Shown: piece by piece, positions 1-6,328 of the stretch
How the letters are laid out: every line of letters starts with the position of its first letter
How positions within the stretch are numbered: position 1 is the stretch's first letter
DNA from: an uncultured Anaerosacchariphilus sp.
GTDB taxonomy: Bacteria; Bacillota; Clostridia; Lachnospirales; Lachnospiraceae
Assembly (NCBI GenBank): GCA_934373375.1
Contig: CAKROP010000106.1
Location: 1-7,182, forward strand
Reading direction: 5' to 3'
DNA length: 7,182 nucleotides
Made by a program: the position numbers and the translations under genes
The notes under the pieces: model-generated
What the model saw: only the letters and a program-made list of their open reading frames with translations
What the model was told of the DNA's origin: nothing
The model's database searches: none

Positions 1-1
1 G

Positions 2-736
2 GAACTGCCGGAGAAGGAACGCCTGGAAACCGGTGCTTCCGATTCTCCCGCTTTTACTGAAAATGGGGGAAGGGCGGCTGCCGACGCTCCCATCGTGGAA
101 TTCCGTGACGTTTCCTTTGCCTACGAGGATGGCAAGCCCGTTCTGAAGCACCTGAACCTGACCGTCGAAGCCGGAGACCAGCTGACGCTCCTGGGCCGCA
201 CCGGAGCCGGAAAAAGTACGCTTTTCAAGCTGCTCCTGGGTCTTTACCGGCCCACCTCCGGACAGGTTCTGATTCACGGCGTCCCGGCGGCCTCCATTCC
301 GGAAGCGAGACGCCGGAAGCTCTTCGGCTATGTGGAGCAGTCCTTCCACATGGTTCCCGGAACCGTGCGGGACCAGATTACGCTGTTCGATCCGGCCATT
401 TCCGACGAAGCCGTCCGAAAAGCGGCAGAGCTGACCGGCCTCTCCGACACCATTTCCCATCTGGAGCAAGGCTATGATACCCCCTGCGCGCCGGAGCTCT
501 TTTCCCAGGGCCAGTGGCAGCTGCTTTCCATCGCACGGGCAGCCGCTTCCGACCCGGACCTTCTGCTGCTGGACGAAATCACCGCCAATCTGGACGCAGA
601 GACCGAGCAGCATGTACTGCGGGCCCTGCGCCGTGTCTGTGCGCACCGCACCGTGCTTTCCATCTCCCACCGTACCTCGGCGGAATTTGGACGCACCTTC
701 ACTCTTCACGGTAACGCAGATATTCCGGAAATTTAA
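2..736 (+). CDS. ABC exporter, C-terminal ATP-binding domain (5' end outside window)
   Basis: ATP-hydrolysing domain of an ABC transporter. The frame is open from the left edge (position 2), so the gene starts upstream; the GTG at 95 is inside the domain and should not be taken as the start. A linker of about 30 residues (ELPEKERLETGAS...) precedes the nucleotide-binding fold, as expected after the membrane domain of a fused half-exporter, but no membrane segment is inside the window. Visible motifs, with nucleotide positions: Walker A GRTGAGKST (194-220), Q-loop VEQSF (332-346), signature FSQGQ (500-514, a variant of LSGGQ), Walker B LLLLDE with the catalytic Glu (560-577), D-loop NLD, and switch His in SISHR (659-673). 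All catalytic elements are intact, so the domain should be active. Substrate cannot be told. The missing partner half, if heterodimeric, would lie to the left. It converges on the histidine kinase gene. Confidence 0.93.
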   Translation, partial: ELPEKERLETGASDSPAFTENGGRAAADAPIVEFRDVSFAYEDGKPVLKHLNLTVEAGDQLTLLGRTGAGKSTLFKLLLGLYRPTSGQVLIHGVPAASIPEARRRKLFGYVEQSFHMVPGTVRDQITLFDPAISDEAVRKAAELTGLSDTISHLEQGYDTPCAPELFSQGQWQLLSIARAAASDPDLLLLDEITANLDAETEQHVLRALRRVCAHRTVLSISHRTSAEFGRTFTLHGNADIPEI

Positions 737-763
737 GGCAGGCCATCTGGCCTGCCGTTCCTT
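737..763. terminator. hairpin terminator between convergent genes
   Basis: A perfect 8-bp inverted repeat GGCAGGCC-ATCT-GGCCTGCC (737-756) starts directly after the ABC stop codon and lies 15 bp beyond the kinase stop codon on the other strand. On the plus strand it is followed by the pyrimidine-rich GTTCCTT, on the minus strand by TTAAATTT. Neither T tract is ideal, but the position between two converging stop codons fits a bidirectional terminator. Confidence 0.65.
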
Positions 764-771
764 ACAAAGGA

Positions 772-2748
772 TTAAATTTTAAGCTCCGCTATGGCTTTTC
801 CAAGCGCTGCCGTCTCCACCGGCTTCACCACATAGCCATCCATACCGGCTGCCAGGGCCGCCCTTCGATCTTCCTCAAAAGCATTGGCCGTCATGGCAAT
901 GATTGGTATGGCCGCTTTGGCGTCAGGAAGCGCCCGAATGGCCTTCGCCATCTCATATCCATTCATCCGCGGCATCTGAATATCCGTCAGGATCAAATCA
1001 TAATACCCTTCCGGCACCTCCCGAAGTTTCTGAATTGCGCAGACGCCATCCTCCGCAAGATCCACCTCCGCCTGGGCATCCGCAAGCAGCGTCATGGCAA
1101 TCTCCGCATTCAGCACATTGTCCTCCGCCAGAAGAATTCGTTTTCCCGAAAGCATAAGTCTGTCCGTGGAGGCTTCCTTCTGCTTCAGATCATTTTTCTC
1201 CGCAATCCGGCAGGAAAGTAAAACTGTAAACCGGGTTCCTTTTCCCTGCTCGCTTTCTACCAGGATGCTTCCGTCCATCATATCCACAAAGGACTTCACG
1301 ATTCGCAGCCCCAGACCTGTTCCCTGAATTCCGCTTTCCGATGAATTCCGTTCTCTTGTGAATTCCTCAAAAATGTGGGGCAGATATTCCGCGCTGATAC
1401 CGATGCCGCTGTCCTCTACAATCCCGCGAAACTGCGCATAACCAGCTTTCTCAGATGGCAGTTCTTCCATTGTCAGGCAGACCTTTCCTCCTGCAGGCGT
1501 ATATTTCACCGCGTTACTCATGAGATTCATCAGAATCTCCCGCAGCTTCATGGCGTCGCAATAGATATAGGGATGCGTCACGCGCATATGCTTTTCCAGC
1601 TTCAGATGCTTTCTGGCTATCTCATCATTCAGAAGCATATCTATCGTATCTTCCAGCTTCCGCATATCCCAGACTTCTTCGCTTAAGCCTTCTTTTCCGC
1701 TCTCAATCCGCGCAAGCTCCAGCACATTTCCGATAAGACCAAGTAAAAACTGACTGGCCTCTTTCAGCTTCTTCAGATATCCGGCGGTAAGCTCCTCCTC
1801 CCCCCAGTGGCTCTCCATCAGATTCGCGTAGCCGATAATCGCGTTCATGGGCGTCCGAAGATCATGGGACATGGCAAAGAGGAAGGCTGATTTGGCCCGG
1901 CTCCCCTCCTCTGCCTGCTGCAGGGCGTTTTTCAGAACCATCATTTCTGAGATATCCACAAAGGTAGTAAGGGCAGCCCGCTCTCCGGTCGGAATCTGCA
2001 CAATCTTCGTCTTGGCCACAATATGGCTCTCATTGGAGCTGCCTTTTCCGATGATACACTCGTAATCCATGGAATCATCTTCTTTCTGAAGCCTTCTCAG
2101 TCTTTCCACTGTCCCCGGTTTCGGAAAGTATACGCTCCGCAAGGCATTCCCGATTTTTCCCTGTGCATCACCTATATTCTTCATCCCGTACATGCGAAGG
2201 GCTTCCGCATTCATATGGACGACCCGGTGATCCGGTATGGTATAGGCAAGAATTCCACAGCTCTGCATATCCAGAAGCTCACGATAATAATCCTCCCGGC
2301 GTTCCCGGTCCCTCTGAAGGCTCTTATTCATCTCCGTCAGCCGCCGCTCCATCTCCCGTTCCCGCTCCAGCCTTACGGTTTCAGAGATATCCTGATGCGT
2401 CCCCATAGTATAGATAAAGCCCTTCTCCGACATGTCCCGCACACCGCCGCAGCGCACGAGCATTTCCCCTTTTAAGGGGTGCAGATACCGGTATACAATC
2501 TCCGTCCGTACTTCCGCCAGTTTATCCGCATAATCCTGAAACATGGACATATCTGCCGGATGCACATGGGCGATATGGAACCGGAAGCGCTCCTCCGGCG
2601 TCACATCCCCGGCCACACCCAGCAGCTCGTCCATCACTGCGTCCGCATAAAAACGGGTCGGTTTTCCTTCCTCAAATTCCACCCGCCACAGACCGATCCG
2701 GACCGCGGAAAGTATCTTCTCAGCATCTGTCTCATTCAGCTGATTCAT
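772..2748 (-). CDS. cytoplasmic PAS hybrid sensor histidine kinase with receiver domain
   Basis: A 658-aa hybrid kinase with no predicted membrane segment, so it probably senses an internal signal. Order: N-terminal PAS-like domain (about 10-125, ending in the PAC-like GTHQDISE), a charged coiled-coil linker (about 125-155), a second PAS domain (about 158-267, ending FVDISE), HisKA with phospho-acceptor His295 (AMSHDLRTPMNAIIGY), HATPase with N-box around Asn412 (NLMSNAVKY), G1 DSGIG (446-450), F-box and G2 GTGLGL (476-481), then a C-terminal receiver (about 536-655) with acidic pair Glu542/Asp543, phospho-acceptor Asp589 (LILTDIQMPRMNG) and Lys642. All phosphorelay residues are present. No DNA-binding output domain exists, so an unlinked Hpt protein or response regulator is expected. 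I chose the ATG at 2748 because GAGGGGGA sits 7 nt upstream; the frame is open to an ATG at 2844, but that one precedes the likely promoter. Signal unknown. Confidence 0.93.
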   Translation of the reverse strand: MNQLNETDAEKILSAVRIGLWRVEFEEGKPTRFYADAVMDELLGVAGDVTPEERFRFHIAHVHPADMSMFQDYADKLAEVRTEIVYRYLHPLKGEMLVRCGGVRDMSEKGFIYTMGTHQDISETVRLEREREMERRLTEMNKSLQRDRERREDYYRELLDMQSCGILAYTIPDHRVVHMNAEALRMYGMKNIGDAQGKIGNALRSVYFPKPGTVERLRRLQKEDDSMDYECIIGKGSSNESHIVAKTKIVQIPTGERAALTTFVDISEMMVLKNALQQAEEGSRAKSAFLFAMSHDLRTPMNAIIGYANLMESHWGEEELTAGYLKKLKEASQFLLGLIGNVLELARIESGKEGLSEEVWDMRKLEDTIDMLLNDEIARKHLKLEKHMRVTHPYIYCDAMKLREILMNLMSNAVKYTPAGGKVCLTMEELPSEKAGYAQFRGIVEDSGIGISAEYLPHIFEEFTRERNSSESGIQGTGLGLRIVKSFVDMMDGSILVESEQGKGTRFTVLLSCRIAEKNDLKQKEASTDRLMLSGKRILLAEDNVLNAEIAMTLLADAQAEVDLAEDGVCAIQKLREVPEGYYDLILTDIQMPRMNGYEMAKAIRALPDAKAAIPIIAMTANAFEEDRRAALAAGMDGYVVKPVETAALGKAIAELKI

Positions 2749-2751
2749 ATA

Positions 2752-2824
2752 AAATCCCCCTCGAATACACGATGATTTTTCGCGTCTTTCGCTAAGATTA
2801 TCATAGTATATCCGAGGGGGATTT
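2752..2824. repeat. 16-bp inverted repeat enclosing the kinase promoter start and RBS
   Basis: Arms AAATCCCCCTCGAATA (2752-2767) and TATCCGAGGGGGATTT (2809-2824) are complementary at 15 of 16 positions, 41 bp apart. Read on the minus strand, the inner arm contains the kinase Shine-Dalgarno (GAGGGGGA) and the outer arm is its complement, lying inside the promoter spacer. It may act in RNA, hiding the RBS in read-through transcripts from the HD gene, or in DNA as an operator. Confidence 0.85.
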
Positions 2825-2828
2825 GCAA
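2800..2828 (-). promoter_or_regulatory. probable sigma-A promoter of the histidine kinase
   Basis: On the minus strand TTGCAA (2828-2823), a 17-nt spacer and TATGAT (2805-2800) form a good vegetative promoter. The start would be near 2793, about 45 nt before the kinase ATG. The spacer contains the outer arm of the inverted repeat at 2752-2824, so this promoter would make a transcript lacking that arm. Confidence 0.6.
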
Positions 2829-2847
2829 GCCAGTCACTCCTCATTTT

Positions 2848-3435
2848 TTACTTTTTCAGGCTGCCCTTCCGGATATTTTCCTGAAGAATGCGATCGGTTT
2901 CTTCATAGAGCCGTTCGGAACCAAGCCGGGTCTTCCGCTGTCTTCCGTAGACCTGCTCCGCCGATACGTCATGCTCCTTCCAGTCTCCGCCGCCATTGCT
3001 GTTGTTCAGGATCAGCGGCTGCAGGTTGTCCATGGCATGGGCAAACTGGGACTCCGGGGTTGTAAATTCTTCAAATTCATCAAATAATTGCATCAATTCC
3101 TGCTTCTGCTCATCCGGAAGCAGAGAGAAAATACGCTCCTTAGCCGCGTTCTCCCGGGCTTTCTGGGTCTTCAAACCCTCCGCGTCGTAGGCATAGGTGT
3201 CGCCTGCGTCGATTTCCACGATATCGTGAATCAGGCACATGAGCATGACCCGCGCGATATCCACCGGTTCATTGGCGTATTCACGCAGAATATAAGCCAT
3301 AATTGCCATATGCCAGGCATGCTCCGCGTCATTCTCATTTCTCCCGTGTCCGGACAGGTGGGTCTGTCGGAAGATATTTTTCTCTTTGTCGATTTCCAGG
3401 GCGAAATCGAGCTGTTGTTTCAGGCGTTCATCCAT
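2848..3435 (-). CDS. HD-domain phosphohydrolase (HDDC2/YfbR-like)
   Basis: A 195-aa soluble protein of the metal-dependent HD superfamily. The canonical ligands are visible: His39 (in DAEHAWHMA), the His70-Asp71 pair (LIHDIVEIDAGD) and a distal Asp136 (AMDNLQ). Arrangement and length resemble the HDDC2/YfbR-like group, whose characterised bacterial member is a 5'-deoxynucleotidase acting on dNMPs. Assigning that activity here is inference. The ATG at 3435 is preceded by AAGGGAG about 10 nt upstream. It follows the flavodoxin gene by 88 bp on the same strand and precedes the kinase by about 100 bp, so some co-transcription is possible. A perfect 7-bp inverted repeat with a 4-nt loop (ATAAATA-TCGG-TATTTAT, 3459-3476) lies just upstream of the RBS and may be an operator or a leader hairpin. 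Confidence 0.88.
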   Translation of the reverse strand: MDERLKQQLDFALEIDKEKNIFRQTHLSGHGRNENDAEHAWHMAIMAYILREYANEPVDIARVMLMCLIHDIVEIDAGDTYAYDAEGLKTQKARENAAKERIFSLLPDEQKQELMQLFDEFEEFTTPESQFAHAMDNLQPLILNNSNGGGDWKEHDVSAEQVYGRQRKTRLGSERLYEETDRILQENIRKGSLKK

Positions 3436-3523
3436 GAGTTTTCCACTCCCTTACTTCCATAAATATCGGTATTTATCCATCTGCAGATATAAAATTATCT
3501 CTACGCAATTTCGGATTTCTTCT

Positions 3524-4039
3524 TCATATATTTCTACTCACCCAGTCCGCCAATGTCGAGCCTGCCTCAGCCGCCATGCTTCCATGTACGGGCAGTCCCT
3601 CTTTCACTTCCGCCGTCGGACAGAGCTTCTTAATCACGCCTTCGCTCCGGCCCATGCCGCTTCCTTCGTTGGTGCAGAAGGGCAGAATCTTCTTCCCTGT
3701 AAAATCAAAGGCCGTCAGAAACGTGGTGACCGCCTGCGGCATGCTTCCACAGTAATTGGGATAGCCCAGAACGATCGTATCATAGGGTTCGATACTCTCC
3801 GGTAATTTCTTCAGCTCCGGGCGCTTCTTAATGGTCATATCCTTCATGGCCTGCGCCACGCATTTTTTATAGTTGTCCGAATAGGGCTCTTTCATCTCGA
3901 TTTTGAAAAGATCCGCCTCGATAGCCTTCTTAAGCTCCTTTGCGCAAATTTCGGTATTGCCCACTTCTACGCTTTTGATTTTACCTCCGAAATAATTTTC
4001 TCCGGCTCTGGAGAAATAAGCGATTAAAATATGGTTCAT
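3524..4039 (-). CDS. flavodoxin family protein
   Basis: A 171-aa single-domain flavodoxin that would bind FMN and act as a small cytoplasmic electron carrier or quinone/flavin reductase. It begins with beta-strand 1 and a phosphate-binding loop (HILIAYFSRAGEN, residues 3-15). It then has the isoalloxazine-contacting loop VLGYPNYCGSMP (about 90-101) and a third loop, FCTNEGSGMGRS (about 121-132). The insertion after the first loop (GGKIKSVEVGNTE) and the length match the flavodoxin_4-type proteins common in Clostridia rather than classical electron-transfer flavodoxins. The ATG at 4039 has AAGGAG about 9 nt upstream. It is the first gene of the minus-strand chromosomal set and the last apparent host gene before the integrase-bearing element. 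Redox partner unknown. Confidence 0.9.
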   Translation of the reverse strand: MNHILIAYFSRAGENYFGGKIKSVEVGNTEICAKELKKAIEADLFKIEMKEPYSDNYKKCVAQAMKDMTIKKRPELKKLPESIEPYDTIVLGYPNYCGSMPQAVTTFLTAFDFTGKKILPFCTNEGSGMGRSEGVIKKLCPTAEVKEGLPVHGSMAAEAGSTLADWVSRNI

Positions 4040-4090
4040 AGCTTTACTCCTTTTTATTCTTTATTTGGATTGATAATTCCTTCTATTACA

Positions 4091-4124
4091 AATACGGTAT
4101 ACAAAAAAAATGCCGTATTACCAA
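4091..4124 (-). promoter_or_regulatory. probable flavodoxin promoter with overlapping inverted repeat
   Basis: On the minus strand TTGGTA (4124-4119), a 17-nt spacer and TATACC (4101-4096) form a moderate vegetative promoter about 50 nt before the flavodoxin ATG. An inverted repeat AATACGG (4091-4097) / CCGTATT (4113-4119), extendable by a wobble and an A-T pair, overlaps the -10 box and the spacer. That placement suits a repressor or redox-responsive regulator, but the binding protein is unknown. Confidence 0.45.
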
Positions 4125-4485
4125 AATTCCGACTCCAGCTGTCAGACTTTCTTTTACACAGCTTATATATTGCACTGCTTCCAGTATAATCCTCAAGGAC
4201 ATAACATGTAAACAGATAAATCTGATTTTTTTGATTTTCATTTGTCGTCAAACGGCCAAAAATGGGCAAAAAAAAGGATCTTCCTTCTTCGGAAAACCCA
4301 GTAAATACGAGGGAGTGGGGGCTTCCTCCCGGAAGTCCCCGAGTGTTATGAATGAAATAGACTGAAATACCGTTCATCAGATTTTATCCTGCTTCTTTTC
4401 CGCATAAAATCAGGCTTTTCCGGCACTTTTCATTTTATCACGTTTTATCCTGTGTTTTTCAAATCTGGTAAAATATCTGGTAAAC
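4125..4485. other. host/element junction region without a convincing gene
   Basis: This 360-bp gap separates the flavodoxin promoter from the integrase stop codon. A minus-strand frame (4377-4054, 107 codons) runs through it and would continue under the flavodoxin promoter. I do not accept it as a gene: it reads through a strong hairpin, a terminator-like element and the promoter, and shows no domain I recognise. A 10-bp stem (4317-4326 with 4331-4340, one G-T wobble, loop TCCC) is the most stable structure. The AT-rich right side carries the short repeats described separately. The element's left boundary should lie here, but it cannot be placed without the other end. Confidence 0.55.
4268..4296 (-). 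terminator. possible terminator downstream of the integrase
   Basis: On the minus strand TTTTCC-GAAGAA-GGAAGA forms a 6-bp stem (4296-4291 with 4284-4279, one wobble), followed after three bases by a run of eight T (4275-4268). The stem is weak but the T run is good. It lies about 190 bp after the integrase stop and before the flavodoxin promoter, so it would stop integrase transcripts entering host genes. Confidence 0.4.
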
Positions 4486-4486
4486 T
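4381..4486. repeat. short repeats beside the integrase 3' end (possible arm-type sites)
   Basis: Two tandem 12-bp units, ATCTGGTAAAAT (4463-4474) and ATCTGGTAAACT (4475-4486), differ at one base and abut the integrase stop codon. Further left, TTTTATCCTG occurs at 4382-4391 and 4443-4452, with a partial copy TTTTATC at 4433-4439 and an inverted ATAAAAT at 4404-4410. Tn916-type integrases bind direct-repeat arm sites near the element ends through their N-terminal domain. These repeats are candidates by position only. Confidence 0.45.
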
Positions 4487-5730
4487 CAGACCACGTATTC
4501 CATCTTCAGAATCTCCTTTTTCATCCGCTCCTTCTCCACATGGTCATATACCTTTAAGGTCACCGCTGGATCGCTGTGTCCCATAATTACCTGCAGAACC
4601 TTCACGTCGATTCCCGCCTCCGCCATCCGGGTGCATCCGGTATGCCGCAAAATGTGATTGGAGATATGCGGCAGCAGGAAGGGCTTTCGCTTTTCTTTCC
4701 GGGCCTGCTGCCGTTCCTCCGCATTATATCGGTTCACAATCCGTTTCAATATTTCATTTACCCCGGTTGTCGTATAGGGTCGATTCCAGTTATTCAAAAA
4801 TACAAAGTCCCTCTGCCCGTCCACTTCTATCTCGCTCCTGCGGCCCAGCTGCAGGCAGATCCGTTTCTGCTCTATAAAGGCTTTCCGCACCTGCTGAATC
4901 ATGCCGATGGTGCGTTTGCCGCTTTCTGTCTTAGGTTCGCCCATGTACATCGTCATTTTGCCGTCTATCTTCTCGTAGATAAGCTGCTGACGGATATGTA
5001 TCTCTCCGTGCCTCATATCCACATTGCTCCAGGTAAGGCCGCATATCTCACCGATACGGCAGGCCGTGCCTATCATGATCTGGAACATCGGAAGATAAAT
5101 ACAGTAAATCGGGCTGTTCTTCACGTACTCTAGGAATACCTCCTGTTCCTTCCGGGTCAGTGCCCGCCGTTTTTTCGCCGCAGTGTACTCCTCCAGGCAA
5201 CCCTTGGCCGGGTTCTTCCTTATCAGGTCATTGTCCACCGCATAGACAAGGGCCGGCTGAATCAGATTGTTGTGGTACATCCGGATCGTCGTATCCGAAA
5301 GGCCGCCTCTGCTCAATTCCGCATAGAAGCGCTGTACATTCGCCTTCTTTATCTTTGCCGGTGACATCGTTCCAAAACTGTTCTCCTTTACATGTAACTT
5401 CCAGAGCTGGCAGTATTTCCGTTTCGTCTTATCACTCAGCTTCTTTTTACTGCTCAGGTACATTTCAAACAGCTCATTCATCTGGAGCTTGGCCGCAAGC
5501 GTGCTGTTGATTCCATCTTCCAGATCCCGCAGTATCGATTTTTCTTTTTCACGAAGCGGAACATCTTCTTTCTTACCCGGCGGCGTTTTGTCCGTGGCCA
5601 CCAGGCGCCAGCTATACACACTCTTCCACTCACTCCCCTGAAGGTACCGGAACTCATACTGGCCGCTTTTCTTCTGATATTCGCCGTTCTTCAGTATACG
5701 GCCCTTGCTGTCCTTCCGCTTTTCTGCCAT
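4486..5730 (-). CDS. int: Tn916-type tyrosine recombinase (integrase)
   Basis: A 414-aa site-specific recombinase that would integrate and excise the element. The N-terminus (EKRKDSKGRILKNGE..., then VYSWRLVATDKTPPGKK, about residues 3-53) matches the arm-binding domain of Tn916 Int. A SAM-like core-binding domain follows (about 82-170), then the catalytic domain (about 188-405). Catalytic residues are all visible: Arg225 (ACRIGE), Lys267 (EPKTESGKR), His359 and Arg362 (NHILRH), His385 (IMGHSD) and the nucleophile Tyr395 (KVYDHV). Length is close to Tn916 Int (about 405 aa), and no truncation is seen. The ATG at 5730 has an AAAGGCAGG ribosome-binding stretch before it and lies 67 bp after the small ORF. 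A perfect 10-bp hairpin in that gap may affect expression. It is probably co-transcribed with the small ORF and the XRE gene. It would need a directionality factor, which the small upstream proteins might supply. Confidence 0.95.
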   Translation of the reverse strand: MAEKRKDSKGRILKNGEYQKKSGQYEFRYLQGSEWKSVYSWRLVATDKTPPGKKEDVPLREKEKSILRDLEDGINSTLAAKLQMNELFEMYLSSKKKLSDKTKRKYCQLWKLHVKENSFGTMSPAKIKKANVQRFYAELSRGGLSDTTIRMYHNNLIQPALVYAVDNDLIRKNPAKGCLEEYTAAKKRRALTRKEQEVFLEYVKNSPIYCIYLPMFQIMIGTACRIGEICGLTWSNVDMRHGEIHIRQQLIYEKIDGKMTMYMGEPKTESGKRTIGMIQQVRKAFIEQKRICLQLGRRSEIEVDGQRDFVFLNNWNRPYTTTGVNEILKRIVNRYNAEERQQARKEKRKPFLLPHISNHILRHTGCTRMAEAGIDVKVLQVIMGHSDPAVTLKVYDHVEKERMKKEILKMEYVV

Positions 5731-5755
5731 AAACCTGCCTTTCTATCTTCATACA

Positions 5756-5780
5756 GGCAGCAGGAACCCGTCCTGCTGCC
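5756..5780. other. 10-bp hairpin between the small ORF and integrase
   Basis: GGCAGCAGGA (5756-5765) and TCCTGCTGCC (5771-5780) are perfectly complementary with a 5-nt loop. On the minus transcript it ends about 25 nt before the integrase ATG and is not followed by a T run, so it is not an ordinary intrinsic terminator. A role in RNA processing, stability or integrase translation is inference. Confidence 0.7.
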
Positions 5781-5797
5781 ATTTCTGCCACGTTTCA

Positions 5798-5905
5798 TCA
5801 CTCGTTCAGCCAGAGATATTCTAAAAGCTTATACACTCGCCTCAGATTCTCCTCTTTTTTTATCTTTTCCAGCATCACAATAATCATTTCCTTATAGTCT
5901 GTCAT
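5798..5905 (-). CDS. 35-aa small protein between the XRE regulator and integrase
   Basis: Short ORF starting MTDYKEMIIVMLEKIKKEE and ending LLEYLWLNE. The ATG at 5905 lies one base after the stop codon of the XRE gene, with GAGGAGGTG just upstream inside the end of that gene. This strong, well-spaced ribosome binding site and the tight coupling argue for translation. The product is predicted to be largely helical, charged then aromatic, with no domain I can name. Its pattern (a helix, then Leu-Arg-Arg-Val-Tyr-Lys-Leu-Leu-Glu-Tyr) resembles the C-terminal tail of the XRE protein (DDSKLMEFLYRFIVRIL), so it may be a paralogous module that binds it or the integrase. A xis-like role is possible from position, but at 35 aa it is shorter than known excisionases. 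Confidence 0.7.
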   Translation of the reverse strand: MTDYKEMIIVMLEKIKKEENLRRVYKLLEYLWLNE

Positions 5906-5906
5906 T

Positions 5907-6269
5907 TCACACCTCCTCATGCTTTGATACCACCATTCCTCTGTTTTGCAATATTCTCACGATGAATCTGTATAAGAACTCCATCAGCTTGCTGTCATCT
6001 ATCCCCTCTATTAGTCTTATAATCTCTTTCTTATGCCATTCCATTGACTGTTCCTCCTGTAAATTCATCGGAACCCCGGAAATCTCACTGATTTTTCTAA
6101 GCTGTTCCAGCTCCGGCTCCTCTTCTCCCTTCTCCCATGCTTCCACCATAACGGGCGAAACGTCTAATCTGTAGGCCATTTCCGTTTTTGTCATCCTGGC
6201 ATTCACCCGGCAGGCCGCCAGTGATATCCGCGGATACCCGCCGCATCCCATTTCTCTTTCCATGCTCAT
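5907..6269 (-). CDS. XRE-family helix-turn-helix regulator
   Basis: A 120-aa protein with an N-terminal Cro/CI-type DNA-binding domain (about residues 14-70). Helices 1-2 are SLAACRVNARMTKTEMAYRL, the recognition helix region is DVSPVMVEAWEKG, and EPELEQLRKISEISGVP closes the fold. The C-terminal half (about 75-112: WHKKEIIRLIEGIDDSK, then LMEFLYRFIVRIL) is helical and probably mediates dimerisation or binds the 35-aa neighbour. The ATG at 6269 has GGAGG 9 nt upstream; an in-frame ATG at 6263 is the alternative. It is the first clear coding gene of a minus-strand unit with the small ORF and int. A perfect inverted repeat (GGGATTACAG/CTGTAATCCC) lies directly upstream and is its likely operator. 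Expected role: repressor controlling int and excision. The target sites are inferred. Confidence 0.88.
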   Translation of the reverse strand: MSMEREMGCGGYPRISLAACRVNARMTKTEMAYRLDVSPVMVEAWEKGEEEPELEQLRKISEISGVPMNLQEEQSMEWHKKEIIRLIEGIDDSKLMEFLYRFIVRILQNRGMVVSKHEEV

Positions 6270-6284
6270 TTCTATAATCCTCCA

Positions 6285-6313
6285 TTGTTTCGGGATTACA
6301 GATATGCTATAAT
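6285..6313 (+). promoter_or_regulatory. extended -10 promoter for a predicted small RNA
   Basis: TTGTTT (6285-6290), a 17-nt spacer and TATAAT (6308-6313) preceded by TGC give a strong extended -10 promoter pointing away from the XRE gene. Transcription would start near 6320. No plus-strand gene follows at once; a strong terminator does, at 6356-6394. Confidence 0.6.
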
Positions 6314-6328
6314 CTTACCTGTAATCCC
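6292..6328. promoter_or_regulatory. 10-bp perfect inverted repeat, candidate XRE operator
   Basis: GGGATTACAG (6292-6301) and CTGTAATCCC (6319-6328) are perfect complements 17 bp apart, immediately upstream of the XRE ribosome binding site. The left arm lies in the -35/-10 spacer of the plus-strand promoter at 6285-6313, and the -10 box lies between the arms, so occupancy should block that promoter. The core ATTACA/TGTAAT recurs at 6978-7011. Confidence 0.7.

Noticed and set aside
95..736. Stand-alone 213-aa ABC ATPase starting at GTG 95
   Set aside because: The frame is open to the window edge with a linker typical of a fused exporter, and no ribosome binding site precedes the GTG.
2749..2844. 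N-terminal extension of the histidine kinase to an ATG at 2844
   Set aside because: It would start upstream of the likely promoter -35 box and lacks a good ribosome binding site, whereas the ATG at 2748 has GAGGGGGA at the right distance.
4054..4377. 107-codon minus-strand frame between flavodoxin and integrase
   Set aside because: It contains a strong hairpin, a terminator-like T-run element and the flavodoxin promoter, and its product has no recognisable domain. The only support is a weak AGGA sequence before its ATG.
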